Part shown: positions 1-11,307 of the stretch, in pieces
Position numbering within the stretch: the first letter of the stretch is position 1
Layout of the letters: every line of letters starts with the position of its first letter
Source: Sitta carolinensis
Taxonomy: Eukaryota > Chordata > Aves > Passeriformes > Sittidae
Direction: 5' to 3'
DNA: 64,000 bases
NCBI GenBank assembly: GCA_032173965.1
Contig: CM063283.1
Location: 113,159,108 to 113,223,107 of the forward strand
Program-made: the position numbers and the translations under genes
Notes under the pieces: model-generated
Databases searched by the model: none
Seen by the model: the letters and a program-made list of their open reading frames with translations, nothing else
What the model was told of the DNA's origin: nothing

Positions 1-866
1 AATACACCTCCTCCATCAACCATATGAAGTGGGACGTGTTTTCCAAAGGAAAATTGGAAGTCTTTGTTGCAGCACATTTTTTTAGGTCGCACAAAAAAAA
101 AAGGCAGATTTGAAAGAACGGGTTTATTTTTTGAAGAAACCATCCCAAAAAGCTTTCTTGTCAAAGGAAAAAGTGACATTGGGTCAGCCATTAAAAATGG
201 ATAGGAAAGAAACAAGAAAAAATAACAAGGAAAAACCATGAAAAAAATAGTCAAAACTAATTTTTCAGGCTGGCACTCAAGATCAGTAGCAGAGTGTCTC
301 AAATCGCATCCTAAATCTGGAATTGTTTAATCCATTTGGGAAGGAGCTGGAAAACAGAAAGCGAGACCCCACTCAGATTGGATATTATATCCATGGTCAT
401 GTATTTTTTAGGTTATTCAGGACAAACTGAAGGAAATACAGAATGTTTCTTCAAGCCAAGCAGACAGCGCTGCGCTCTGACAAATCCATCTGAGAAAGGA
501 ATGTAAAAAAAAAATCTGTGCCATTGAATAACTATCACTGCAATTAAATACACTGAAAAGCACTTTTGAGACTCGGCATTAATCTTCTCCCATGCTGAAA
601 ACCGGTCTCTGGTTCTTTGCTTATCAGGTTCTAATTTATAGTGAAATACGAACCTGCGTCCTATGACAACAATTTCTCTTTGATAACTTTCTTAAAAGTT
701 TTTCTGCACAAAGTCCTAAGCTTGTGGTACACTTGTATTCTGTCTGGGCCAGGCAGTGATCCATGTGGTGCAGTGGCTGACAAATGGCAGGGATGGTAAT
801 TAATACCATAATCAGCTTTTGGAGCTGCTGTGATGGAGTGAAAATGCTTGGGGTTTGATTTGTATG
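1..866. other. Unique AT-rich non-coding sequence
   Basis: Ordinary AT-rich sequence with short A runs. No exon, RNA gene or repeat of known family was recognised. Confidence 0.6.
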
Positions 867-1080
867 AGAATCACACAGAATCTCTGAATGGGTAAAGGGA
901 CCACAGAGGATCACTGGTGTCACCTCCCTGCTCCCAGAGCACAGGGCACAGCAGTGTGTCCAGAGGGCTCTGGAAGAGCCAGGCAGGAGCCCCCAGCCCC
1001 TCTCTGGTCCCTGCCCAGGGCAGGAGCTGTGCCTCCTGTGCAGGGAATTGCTGGGCTCAGCCCCTGCCCAGGGCTCTGGG
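867..1080 (-). mobile_element. CR1 LINE fragment
   Basis: It begins AGAATCACACAGAATCTCTG, a diverged reverse complement of the CR1 3' end, and continues into CACCTCCCTGCTCC, CAGTGTGTCCAGAGGG and GGCAGGAGCTGTGCCTCC, which are shared with the copy at 5251. It is a 5'-truncated, non-coding fragment on the minus strand. The right edge merges into the minisatellite. Confidence 0.75.
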
Positions 1081-1101
1081 GCCATGGCTGGGTCTGGAGC
1101 A

Positions 1102-1940
1102 GAGACTGGGACAGACTGGGACTGACTGGGACAGACTGGGATAGACTGGGATAGACTGGGACTGACTGGGACAGACTGGGATAGACTGGGACTGACTGGG
1201 ACTGACTGGACAGACTGGGACAGACTGGGACAGACTGGGACTGACTGGGATGGACTGGGACTGACTGGGATAGACTGGGACAGACTGGATAGACTGGGAT
1301 GGACTGGGATAGACTGGGATAGACTGGGACAGACTGGGATAGACTGGGACAGACTGGGATAGACTGGAACTGATTGGGACAGACTGGGATAGACTGGGAC
1401 AGACTGGGATAGACTGGAACTGACTGGACGGACTGGGACAGACTGGGACTGACTGGGATAGACTGGGACAGACTGGGACAGACTGGGATAGACTGGGATA
1501 GACTGGGATGGACTGGGACAGACTGGGATAGACTGGGACTGACTGGGATAGACTGGGACAGACTGGGACAGACTGGACTGACTGGGATAGACTGGGACAG
1601 ACTGGGACAGACTGGGATAGACTGGGACAGACTGGGATAGACTGGGACTGACTGGGACTGACTGGGATAGACTGGGACAGACTGGGACAGACTGGACAGA
1701 CTGGGACTGACTGGGACAGACTGGGACTGACTGGGACAGACTGGGACGGACTGGGATAGACTGGGATAGACTGGGACAGACTGGGACAGACTGGGATAGA
1801 CTGGGATAGACTGGGATGGACTGGACAGACTGGGAAGACTGGACAACTGGGACAGACTGGGGTAGACTGGGATAGACTGGGACTGACTGGGACTGCCTGA
1901 GACAGACTGGGACAGAGAGGGACAGAGAGGGACTGACAGG
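1102..1940. repeat. 10-bp minisatellite, GACTGGGAYA family (about 83 units)
   Basis: A tandem array of 10-base units of the type GACTGGGACA, GACTGGGATA or GACTGGGACT covers about 840 bases. Units occasionally lose one base. Three units make 30 bases with no stop in several frames, which creates spurious open frames on the minus strand with a decapeptide periodicity (S-Q-S-V-P-V-x-P-S-L). The same 10-bp core in opposite orientation forms the array at 10368. No evidence suggests that it is translated. Confidence 0.95.
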
Positions 1941-2934
1941 AACACCCAGGTACACTCAGGACAGACAGGGCTGAGGGCCCTTCCTCAGTTGGGGCTCCTC
2001 TCCAGGCTGAGCAGATTCCAGGAAGAAAAATGAAATATATAAAGAAATATAAAAACGAAACTCAGAAGAGTGGGTTGTCAGTTATGTATTAGAAATCCAT
2101 TTTAGAAGTGTCTCATCACCAAGGAAATGTCACTTGTTCAGTGCCTCTGACAATAAAGGTCTCTGGCCATACCATCAAGAGCTGTCCTTGGAAAAATGCT
2201 TAGAGGGAGCCTCGGGGTTAGCTGTGGCCTCTGTGAGTTGTTGTATTAGGCAGTGAAATTTCTGCTCAGGTACCATGCCAGCATTTGCTTGTGGACTGGG
2301 CACTGGGAAGGGACTGCTGATCCCTCTGGCCCAGGAGAGCAGCGTGGAGCAAGAGGAATCCCTGTGAGCATCATTTCCATCCCATCAGGCACAGCCTCAG
2401 CATTCACTGCAGGATGAGAGTACAGTTTGATCCCTGTCCCTCGAGGAAGCCTTTTCCTTTCCAGAGGAGACTGCCAAGGCAGGGGTGTGACCAGAGCTGT
2501 GGACAGAGTCTTGTTTTCTGGGGCCTGGCCTAAACCCACCACTAAATAAGCACCTGTCTGCTGAGCTGGACTTAAACTGGTGATGGGGATGAGCCAGGTT
2601 CTATTTACAGCTTCCTCAGCTCTCAGATACACCAGCACTTGGGCAGCTGCATAAAGCAGTGGCACATGCTCCATTCAGAGTTTCCATCAGTATCAGCTGG
2701 GGTAGAGGGATTGTCCAAGTGGATTTCTCCCTCGTGTCAGTGAGATCCCAGTGTGTTGGCAGTCCCCTTGGATCAGGAGGCTGCCACTGGCTGCCCAGGG
2801 CCAGGGGCTTTGTAGGATTTGTTTGCTGCCTTCCCATGCCCGATGATTTCTGCTTCCTGATGTCCTGCAGATGGGGCCTGAGAGGTCCTGCTCTGAATTC
2901 CATGCCATGACTGTCACAGGATCCCAAATCACTT
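1941..2934. other. Unique non-coding sequence
   Basis: Mixed-composition sequence between the minisatellite and the next CR1 copy. A 142-codon open frame on the minus strand (2246-2674) has no recognisable domain and no splice or leader context that would support a gene. Confidence 0.5.
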
Positions 2935-3185
2935 GAGGTTCTCTGGAGCTCATCTGCTCCCACCCCCTGCAAGGAGCAGGTGACACAGGGAGGTGTCCAG
3001 GTGGGTTTGGAATGTCTCCAGAGGGAGACTCCAGCCCTTCCTGAGCAGCTACTCCAGTGCTGCCCCCTCCATGGGAGGAAATTGTTCCTCCTGCTGAGAG
3101 GGAACTTCTTGATTTTAGTTTGTGGCCAGTGCTCCTCCTGTCACTGGGCACCACTGGAAAGAGACTTTATGTCCTTAGCATCAAG
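2935..3185 (-). mobile_element. CR1 LINE fragment
   Basis: Contains CCAGGTGGGTTTGGAATGTC, TCCAGAGGGAGACTCCA and TCCTGTCACTGGGCACCACT, which are reverse-complement CR1 sequences from upstream of the 3' end. The 3' terminal motif itself is not visible. Non-coding remnant. Confidence 0.75.
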
Positions 3186-4351
3186 ATCCATCTCCCCTAA
3201 CTCTGAGAGCTAAACCTGTCTTCAGAGCTCATGGAAATATTGGCATATCCTGAGGGCATCTAATTCCATTTTAAAATAGATTTCAAAGAAGTCTAGATGT
3301 TGAATTTTTGGTCAGCTGAGTTACAGTAAAGATAATCTCTCTAAAGGATTTGCATACATTGCTGTTTTTTGATTCTGTAGTGGAAAGGTGCATTCACAGC
3401 CTTGAAGAGTTCCCTTAAACTTAAAATAAAATTTGCATGCCAACTTTATAACCATGGATCAGATGGAATAAAAGTTCTGCCAAATGGTTGTCTTGGGTAG
3501 TTTTAGTGCCCAGTTGAAGGTGTCAGAGGTACAGGGATTGACAATTTGGATTTACATAATACTACTCTTTTTTTTTAGTGTTTTCTGTGTGACATAGGAG
3601 GGCAAAAGTCTCTCATAGAACTGTGATTTTTTAAAAAGGTTTCATAATTCCCTATGTTAATTTTCCTTCACCAGTACTTGTAGAATTACACATAATTAAA
3701 AAAAATATTTAATCCTGTCTCTTTAGAGCTCAGTGGAATGTTTTGCTTTAACACTCTGTGTCTGCTTGGATCTCCCTAAAAATTAAATAATTTTATCTTT
3801 ATTTTTTCTCTGGGAAAGAAAATGTCCTTTAAAATAGGTCCAAGTGCACAACCCTCCAACCAAGGCTGATGGCATCATTCCTAGCTAGGATCCCTGTGCC
3901 TCTGGCAGATTTTAATTTTTCCTGACAAGGAGGTATTTTATTCCTGGCCATTTGCACCATATGGTGAGGAGCTGCAGCTTTTATCCTGCAGCAATCTCTG
4001 AGTGCTTTTTAGACAATTTTTATAGGAGTCCCTTCACTCATCGCTGAGGTGGAGCCAGTGCTGGGGGAAGATGTGGCAACCACTCAGAGGAAATGGTTGC
4101 CATGTCCCTGCAGCCTCTGGAAAAGTCTGCAGCACTTCTGAAAAACTGGGACCGCTCTGTAAATTGTGTGGGAGGCCACGGGAGGCCAGGCTCTCAGTGT
4201 GAATAAACAAGGCATGAATGAACTGGAGCCAAGGCAGGCTCCTCACCCTTCCCACTTCGGGATGAGGGGAAGGCAAAACAGGTTTGGTTTTGGCTTATCC
4301 TTCTAGCCAACATCAGGTGGAGGTAACAACCCAGGTGGTCTCTGTTCCATA
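3186..4351. other. Unique AT-rich non-coding sequence
   Basis: AT-rich DNA with short A and T runs. Nothing gene-like was seen. An 80-codon minus-strand frame at 4034-4276 has no recognisable features. Confidence 0.5.
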
Positions 4352-4667
4352 GGAATACAGAATATTCTGAGTTGGAAGGGACTCACAAGGATCATCCAGT
4401 CCAACTGCACAGACCCCCACCAATGCCACCCTGGGCATCTCTGGCAGCCTTGGGGCCATGCCCATTCCCTGGGGAGCCTGGCAGTGCCAGCACCCTCTGG
4501 GGGAAGAACCTTTCCCTAAAATCCAATCTCAATCTCTCCTAACCCTCCAGCTGCTCCCTGGGTGCTGTCCCTGTGCCAGGAGCAGAGATCAGAGCTGTCC
4601 CTTGAAGGAGTTGGGAGCTCTGCCCTCAGTGTCCTCTGCTCCAGCTGGACAGACCAAGTGCCCTCAG
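4352..4667 (-). mobile_element. CR1 LINE fragment
   Basis: Starts AGGAATACAGAATATTCTGA then GTTGGAAGGGACTCACAAGG and ATCATCCAGTCCAACTG, the reverse complement of a CR1 3' end, and continues with CATTCCCTGGGGAGCCTGG. It abuts the TCTCC tract. Confidence 0.85.
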
Positions 4668-5023
4668 TCTCCTCTCCTCTCTCTCCTCTCCTCTCCTCTC
4701 CTCTCCTCTCCTCTCCTCTCCTCTCCTCTCCTCTCCTCTCCTCTCCTCTCCTCTCCTCTCCTCTCCTCTCCTCTCCCTCTCCTCTCCTCTCCTCTCCTCC
4801 TCCTCTCCTCAACTCTCCTCAATTTCTCACTCTCCCTCAACTCTCCAAAACTCTCCTCTCCAAAACTCTCCTCTCCTCTCCAAAACTCTCCTCTCCAAAA
4901 CTCTCCTCTCCTCTCCAAAGCTCTACTCTCCAAAACTCTCCTCTCCTGTCCTGTCCTGTCCTGTCCTGTCCTCTCCACTCCTCTCCACTCCTCTCCTCTC
5001 CCCTCCCCTCCCCTTCCCTCTCC
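4668..5023. repeat. TCTCC microsatellite and mixed polypyrimidine tract
   Basis: Positions 4668-4810 are 143 bases of uninterrupted pyrimidines, mostly tandem TCTCC. The tract continues to 5023 as imperfect CTCTCCAAAA, CTGTC and CCCCT motifs in which A is nearly the only purine until TGTCCTG units near 4940. The strong strand asymmetry makes triplex DNA possible. Open frames made of serine, leucine and proline across it come from the repeat. Confidence 0.95.
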
Positions 5024-5250
5024 TGACACATCCACATCTCTTCCAGCTGCCTCTTCCATCCCAAGGTCTCCCTCTGCTTCACTCACCTGCTGTGCAGTGG
5101 GGAGATGGTACCTGGCCAGCAAAGGAGGCACAAATATTTTCCCACTTCATGCATCCTTTAGAGGGATGGATTTATCAGGGAAAGAGCTGCCATGTAGATG
5201 CAGAAGTTAAAAACAAAGAAACAGCAGAAGAATTTCTGAGGCAAACAATA

Positions 5251-5480
5251 CAAAATCACTGGATGGGGGAGGTTGGAAAAGCCCACAGAGGCTCATCTGG
5301 TGCCACCTCCCTGCTCCAGCAGGGCCATCCATCCCAGGGCACAGGAGTGTGTCCAGGGGCTCTGGAACACCCCAGGGAGGAGACTCCTCTGGTCTCTGTT
5401 CAGGGCTTGGGCACTGCCCAGGGCAGGAGCTGTGCCTCCTGTGCAGGGGGAATTCCTGGACATCAGTCCCTGCCCTTTCC
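5251..5480 (-). mobile_element. CR1 LINE fragment
   Basis: AAAATCACTGGATGGGGGAGGTTGGAAAAG in outline (split here as AAAATCACTGG and GGTTGGAAAAG) is a diverged reverse-complement CR1 3' end. The following GCCACCTCCCTGCTCCAGCA and GGCAGGAGCTGTGCCTCC match the copy at 867. Confidence 0.75.
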
Positions 5481-8400
5481 TCTTGTCCCATTGCGTGGCA
5501 CCACTAAGAAGTGCCTGGTGCATCCTCTGGACACCCAGTGCTAGAGATCAAAGCTTGCTGGCATCATTTAAAATAAATCAAGTTAATAATTTTCCTTTGT
5601 GAAAGTTTCTGAAAGGAATTTCTCTTTCCATGCCCCTCTTAAAATGTGTTTTAATGTGTTAAAATGTGTGAGCTGTAGGGTCAGGCCTGGCATCCACTGC
5701 CCTTCACAGCAGAGGGAAATCTCAAACTGAAAAATGAACCAGCAGCTCCAAAATGCTGGGTTTTATCTTTAAAGGGTGTGAATTCTCCTGATTTTTTAAG
5801 TACATGCCTTAAGAAGAGGCTCTCCAAGACAGGTTTAATGGGAACACTGGGATCTGGGACTGCAGGACTTCCCACAGCGTCAGCTGGGCTTTTCTGAAAA
5901 AATATGATAAAAATGAGGGCTGTGAGAGCCTGGGTGGAGCTGTGTGAGAGACAGTGTGTGGCTGACAGCATTTTTCCAGGAAACTGGACAGTGGGCCCGT
6001 GATTTCAGATGCTTTACTGGTTCCTGATGAGCAAACCAGGCTGGGTGAGGCTCAGATAATGCCTGTCCCCACTGTTACAGACTTCCATGTGGTTTAGATA
6101 TCGAGCACTTAAATTGTTTTGGATGAGAGACTTTAATGAGAAGGCAGTTTTGGAAGTGCTGGCTGTAATAGCAGCACTGTTAATATTACTGGTTTTGGCA
6201 TGGCAGACATGAGAAAAGTATTTTTAGAGCCAGACATCTGAGAGGCTTGACAGGGGGTAGCATCTCTTCTCTCTGTCTTGCTCTGCATGTGGCTTTAACT
6301 TGAAACCATTATTCCCTCTGGGCCAGCAAAAAATTTTGGCTAAAAATTGCCTTGGATGTGGGAGACAAGGATCGGCTTCACACATGTGGGCAGAACCCAC
6401 ACATCATATTCCTCCCTTTTCCAGAGATAAGCTGTGAGGGAGTTTCCTGAAATATTTCACTTGACGGAGCAGAAGAAACATTTTTTGAAGGGAGAGGTGC
6501 TTTAAAGAAAGGAAGGAATCTGTAATTACATAACTTCCATTGCTGTCAGCCTGCATTTTAATGACTTTGATTTTCAGGTAGCAAATCAGTAGAAATCCAT
6601 CCTCAGTCTGTTGGCTGCTTTACTCCAAAGCATAAACATGTTTTCTTATCCAATCTGTCTATTTATATTTGAGAGCAAAACTCTCTAAGAAATATCCTTA
6701 AGATTTTGGTTTTGGTTTTGGTTTTGGTTTCTAAGAAGCAAAATATTAAAAATCCTTTAAAGGGTATATGAACATATATACTGAGGATATGAAATTGCAA
6801 TTTCAAAGGTAGATATTAATGAACCCACTGTCAGGAAAGCAATGTGAGATATTAAACTTCCCTGCTTTGAAGAGTTCTGCTCTCTGCATGGAAATTGAAA
6901 TCAAATTGAAGTAATGTAGGAGAATTACCTTGAAAGCTGCAAGTGGGTGCTGAAAGCCCCTTCACCTTGATGATGATGATGGTTGGTTCAGCATCATTGG
7001 CTACCAGGTCTCAATTTTTGCAGCATGTTCCAGATGGACAGAGCCACAGACATTGTGAATGTGGCTTCTGCATTAAAGGTTTACCAACGGGAAATAAGGG
7101 AAAAGGATCAATGTTTTTTAGAGCTCTTTAGAGTGTAAGACCTCTTTTTTCTGCCTGAAAATAGATCTTAAACTGATATACAGACACATTAACAGAAATA
7201 ACTTCATTTTCTGAGTGAAGGTTGGTGGCTTCTTTTGAAATCTGGGCAAGCCTGAACTTCACATCCGAGTAGGTGACTCCAAAAGGAGCCAATCTGACCA
7301 GCTTGGAGCTTTCAGATAACCAGCATAAGCAGAAATATTTCCCCTGCTTAAACTCAGCTTTAGCCTGTTAGGCTAAAAAATCTCCAAACTGACAGAAGTA
7401 GTTTAGTTTCCACACTGAGGCTCTTTTGCAATCTTCCCCTCCTCACACACATGTGCAATTTGGCTGCTATTTATCACTTTAAATTGTCCCCTATCAAATA
7501 TGAAAAGTGTTATGAGTAGCTGGGATGAAGTGCAGGCTCTGAGGAAGACAGTGATAAAACTCCCCTGGCTTTAACAGAGACAGGATTTAACCCTCACCCT
7601 CTTTTTTTTAGCTCTCTGTATATACTTCCATTGGTGATGAACTGTATCACTTCTTGGTATTTTATTTTGGCAGGCTGCAGTGCAAGATAATAGCATGCAT
7701 TTTTAAAAATCAAGTTGCTAGCTTTGAAAAAGGAAATTAAATACTCACTTCTAAGCATAATTAGTCTATTAAATAAAAAAAATGGAGATAATAGAGTCAT
7801 TCAGAGAGAGATGACAAGATAAACTGGTGAGTAGAGCTCTTATGGCCAAGTTTTTGAGTCTATTTTAACAAACTGTTTAAGTTCTAAATACTGTCTTTCT
7901 TTTCTTCCATACTTATCCATTAGCGTTATTTTCTGCATATTTGTACAGATATCTACAGATATTCGTACAGATATTATTTTGAAGTAATTCACACATTGCA
8001 TCAATCTATTCATAGCTTGAGCAAGCCCCAGCCTGAATTCACTAAGTTGATTTAAAAGCCTCTACTCACACTGCAGGACTGGGGAGCTCCCTGCATTTCC
8101 TGTAGTAGATTTTGTTAATGGATGATTGAAATTGTCCAAGCTACGGGCCAGAAACAAATCCAGCAGGGCTCATTTTCCACTGGAATCATTCTGTGCAGAA
8201 CTCCCACAAATAAATACTCAGTGAAAAGTCACTTGTATCCTCAGCCTCCAAAAGCATCACAGCCTTGCCATAATTTCATGTCAGTCACTTCAAAATGTGC
8301 CACATCAAAAACTAAAAATATTTACTTTTTTACAACTGTAGAATATATGGATTTGCCATACTTACTTTGGAAGGCTGAGGTAGCACACAGACTGGTAATT

Positions 8401-8970
8401 CCTTTTCTGTATTGAATTATAAATACAGTCACTAATTGTGCTACATTTTAAGGGAGTTTGTAGAAAATTCTCCTGAATTTTTTCTCTCAGTGTTTATTGA
8501 CTCTTGAAGATAAGTGATTAAAAATGAGCTGGTGAAGTCTCAGAAATGCCAAACAGTAAATATTTTTTTAGGTATGCAAGTATTTGCCTGCATTGATTAT
8601 TATATTTTGACACATAATGATAAAGTATTAACATGAGTAATACATTATACAAAACCACGATAATCAACCAAGGTTCTGTAACATCTTTATGACCTTCCAA
8701 AATCTAGCATGTGTAAAATTTTTAAAATTAGTGGTGACATCGTTTGACATATAAACAGCTTGGGAGATTTGGATGAAAAGCATTAACCTTGGCACTTCAG
8801 GTTTTTTTGTGTTTGTTTTTTCAGCTTTTTTTTTGTTTGTTTGTTTGCTTTCTTTAAGAGAATGTATGCACAGATTCATATATCTTAGGGGTGTTTTGTT
8901 AGGTTTCATTTCACCTGCCTTCAGATGTCTGTAATGTTTGTGTTTAAGCTATTTATCTGAAGCTCTTTTT
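5481..8970. other. Unique AT-rich non-coding sequence
   Basis: About 3.5 kb of AT-rich sequence with no recognised exon. It contains a short TTTTGG repeat (6704-6730) and T-rich GTTT repeats near 8800-8850. Several 60-97-codon open frames in this stretch show no family features and are typical of random AT-rich DNA. Confidence 0.5.
6704..6730. repeat. (TTTTGG)n microsatellite
   Basis: Four and a half perfect copies of TTTTGG, 27 bases. Confidence 0.9.
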
Positions 8971-9075
8971 GGAGAATCCCACAATCATCGAGGTGGGGAG
9001 AGCCCTCCAGGAACCCCCAGTGCCACCACCCAAACCCTGTCCCCAAGGGCCACAGCCACACTGGCACTCTAAAGC
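8971..9075 (-). mobile_element. Short CR1 LINE fragment
   Basis: GGAGAATCCCACAATCATCG resembles a CR1 3' end in reverse complement, followed by CCCAAACCCTGTCCCCAAGG, which is shared with the copy at 9630. Confidence 0.6.
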
Positions 9076-9629
9076 TCAATTTAACACCAGCTCACATTAT
9101 TTACATATTTAAACTGTGTTTTTCTGTCCTAAAATATTTCTCCCCACTGGACAAGCAGACAAAGGCCAAAGTTTCCATTCTAAAGGACCAGGATTACCTA
9201 GAGGGAGGATCTGGAGATTTTTGTTTCCTGCTGAGATTTTTATTCAGTTTGGCTGGGACTCAAATTTTGCTTCTAGTACCAAAATCCAACAAAAACAAAC
9301 AAACAAACAAAAAAATAACCAAACCAAAAAAAAAACAACAAATTTTTTTTTGTTTTTTCTCCAAGTGAGTGTTTGGGAGAGCTGGGGCAGTGTCAAAGGG
9401 CACTCTGCCAGCTGGGCTCTTGCCTGGCTGCTGTGTCTCAGAAGAAAACTGTCCCTGTGCAGCTGCCCTGAGCTCCCTGGCAGCCCTTTGGCTCTGCAGG
9501 AACCTGACCTTTGGCTGGCAGGGACCATCCTGGAGACTCCTCAGAGCCCTCCAGGGGCTGAGCCTGGCACACAGGCACTGGCACTTGGGGCACAAGGAGC
9601 ACTGCGGGGCTGGGCAGGGGCCTTTGCCT

Positions 9630-10045
9630 TGCATTCCCTGGAATGCCCAGGCTGGGAAGAGCCCCTCAGGATCCCCCAGGGCCCCCCCAGCAGCACCAGC
9701 AGCCCCCAAACCCTGTCCCCAAGGGCCACAGCCACACTGCTGGGGACAATGCCAGGCACTCCAACCCTCCCTGGGCAGCTCAGCCCAAGGCTGGCCACTC
9801 TCACAGGGACATTTTCTTTCCCAATCTCCCCCCTGAGCCTGCCCTGGTGCCAGTTGAGGCCATTCCCTCTCCTCCTGTCCCTGCCCCTCCTGGCAGGAGC
9901 TGTGCAGGGCAGTGAGATCCCCCTGAGCCTCCTCTGCTCCAGCTGAGCCCCTGCCCAGCCCCTCACCCCAACTCCTCAATTTCTGTTCCACCCCTTCCCC
10001 AGCTCCATCCCTCTCTGGACGCGCTCCAGCCCCTCAGTGCCCTTT
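9630..10045 (-). mobile_element. CR1 LINE fragment
   Basis: Shares CCCAAACCCTGTCCCCAAGG and GGGCCACAGCCACACTG with the fragment at 8971, and continues into CCTCCTGGCAGGAGCTGTGC and CTCTCTGGACGCGCTCCAGC, which are reverse-complement CR1 motifs. It lies at the left edge of the CpG-dense region. Confidence 0.75.
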
Positions 10046-10079
10046 CTTTTTCAGTGTGTAGTGATGGAGTCAGTCTCCT

Positions 10080-11170
10080 GTTCTCTTTGAAGTGCGGGAG
10101 GGAGCCCGCCACCTTTACGGTCAAACCCAACCTCCGCCGACAGCGGCCCAGGGAACACAATTCCTACCGAGCACACCCTGCAGATCCCTGCACGGCTGCT
10201 CTGCCAGCGGCTTTTCCCTGTACTTTTTTTGTTGTTTTTTTTTTTTTTTTTTCCAGGGAGGCCTTGGGGAGCAGGGCCGGCTTGTCCCGGGCGGTGGCCC
10301 TGGCGAAGCGGAGCTGTCCAGCGCTCCAGCTCCTGGGGGCGCGGGCGGCTGCGGGGAGGAGCGCTGGGCTGATCCCAGCTGATCCCAGCTGATCCCAGCT
10401 GATCCCAGTCTCTCCCGGTCTCTCCCAGTGCTCCCAGTCTCTCCCGGTCTCTCCCAGTTTCTCCCAGTCTCTCCCAGTTTCTCCCGGTCTCTCCCTGTGC
10501 TCCCAGTCTCTCCCAGTCTCTCCCAGCTGCTCACAGTCTCTCCCGGTCTCTCCCAGTCTCTCCAGGTCTCTCCCGGTCTCTCCCAGTCTCTCCGGTCTCT
10601 CACACCACCCAGCTTCAGTCTCATCCCAGTCTCTCCCAGGCTCCCAGTCTCTCCCAGCTGCTCCCAGTCTCTCCCAGTCTCTCCCAGCTGCTCCCAGTCT
10701 CTCCCAGCTGCTCCCAGTCTCTCTCTCCAGTCTCTCCCAGCTGCTCCCAGTCTCTCCCAGTCTCTCCCAGTCTCTCCCAGTCTCTCCCAGTGCTCCCAAT
10801 CTCTCCCGGTCTCTCCTGGTCTCTCCCAGTCTCTCCCAGCTGCTCCCAGTCTCTCCCAGTCTCTCCCAGCTGCTCCCAGTCTCTCCCGTCTCTCCCAGCT
10901 GCTCCCAGTCTCTCCCAGCTGCTCCCAGTCTCTCCCAGCCTCTCCCAGTATGGCTCTGGGATCCTCCCTGCTCTCGGGGGGCACCCAGCACGGTCCCCGA
11001 GCGTTCAGAGTTTCAGGGATGCTCCGGCAAGGCTGCAGCCGTCCGGGCTGTTCCCCGAGCCCTGCTCCTTTGCTTTGCATAAATGTTTGTTTTAATGAGG
11101 TAGCGCGACGCAGCTCGTCCAAATCAAAAACATCTGATGCACCCTAGGCAAGAGAAAGGCAATAACGACG
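10080..11170. promoter_or_regulatory. CpG-dense island interrupted by a minisatellite
   Basis: The left flank (10081-10380) has about 20 CpG dinucleotides and the right flank (10965-11175) about 14, in a window that is otherwise CpG-poor. The flanks include GGGGGCGCGGGCGGCTGC and GGTAGCGCGACGCAGCTCG. Unmethylated CpG clusters of this kind often mark promoters or enhancers. No ERG start codon exon was recognised here, so this could be an unannotated upstream promoter, a lncRNA promoter, or GC-rich DNA raised by the minisatellite. The function is inferred from base composition only. Confidence 0.4.
10368..10950. repeat. 10-bp minisatellite, TCTCCCAGTC family
   Basis: Starts with four GATCCCAGCT units and passes into units such as TCTCCCAGTC, TCTCCCGGTC and TGCTCCCAGTC. 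The core CCCAGTC is the reverse complement of the core of the array at 1102. Because the units have no stop in most frames, open frames of up to 333 codons appear on the minus strand with an E-R-L-G-A-A-G-R-D-W periodicity; these are repeat products, not genes. Confidence 0.95.
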
Positions 11171-11280
11171 CAGATTTTTGAGGAGGGCTAGTCATACCAC
11201 AGGCTACCATTATAACTGAAAAAACAACAAGAATTTTAATATAGCTGTCTGGCCAAATATATTAATTTAAATTGAATGGC

Positions 11281-11307
11281 TTTTTTTTTTTTTTTTTTTT
11301 TTTTTTT
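11281..11307. repeat. Poly-T tract (27)
   Basis: Uninterrupted run of 27 T. No adjoining retroposon body was recognised. Confidence 0.95.

Noticed and set aside
636..1955. Open frame of 439 codons on the minus strand with a proline/serine decapeptide repeat.
   Set aside because: It runs through the 10-bp minisatellite, and the decapeptide is exactly three repeat units. Other frames are open too, and no promoter, splice sites or conserved unique part supports a protein.
4458..5210. Open frame of 250 codons (Ser/Leu/Pro-rich).
   Set aside because: Made by a CR1 fragment plus the TCTCC microsatellite.
9116..9991. Open frames of 276 (+) and 243 (-) codons.
   Set aside because: They run over an A-rich tract and a CR1 fragment; frames are open on both strands with no recognisable domain.
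10221..10261. Polypyrimidine run ending CCAG that looks like a splice acceptor.
   Set aside because: The T run is a simple homopolymer beside GC-rich sequence, and no known ERG exon or donor follows.
10121..11122. Open frame of 333 codons on the minus strand rich in E-R-L-G-A-A-G-R-D-W units.
   Set aside because: It comes from the second 10-bp minisatellite, which lacks stop codons in several frames. The flanks are CpG-island-like DNA without a known domain.
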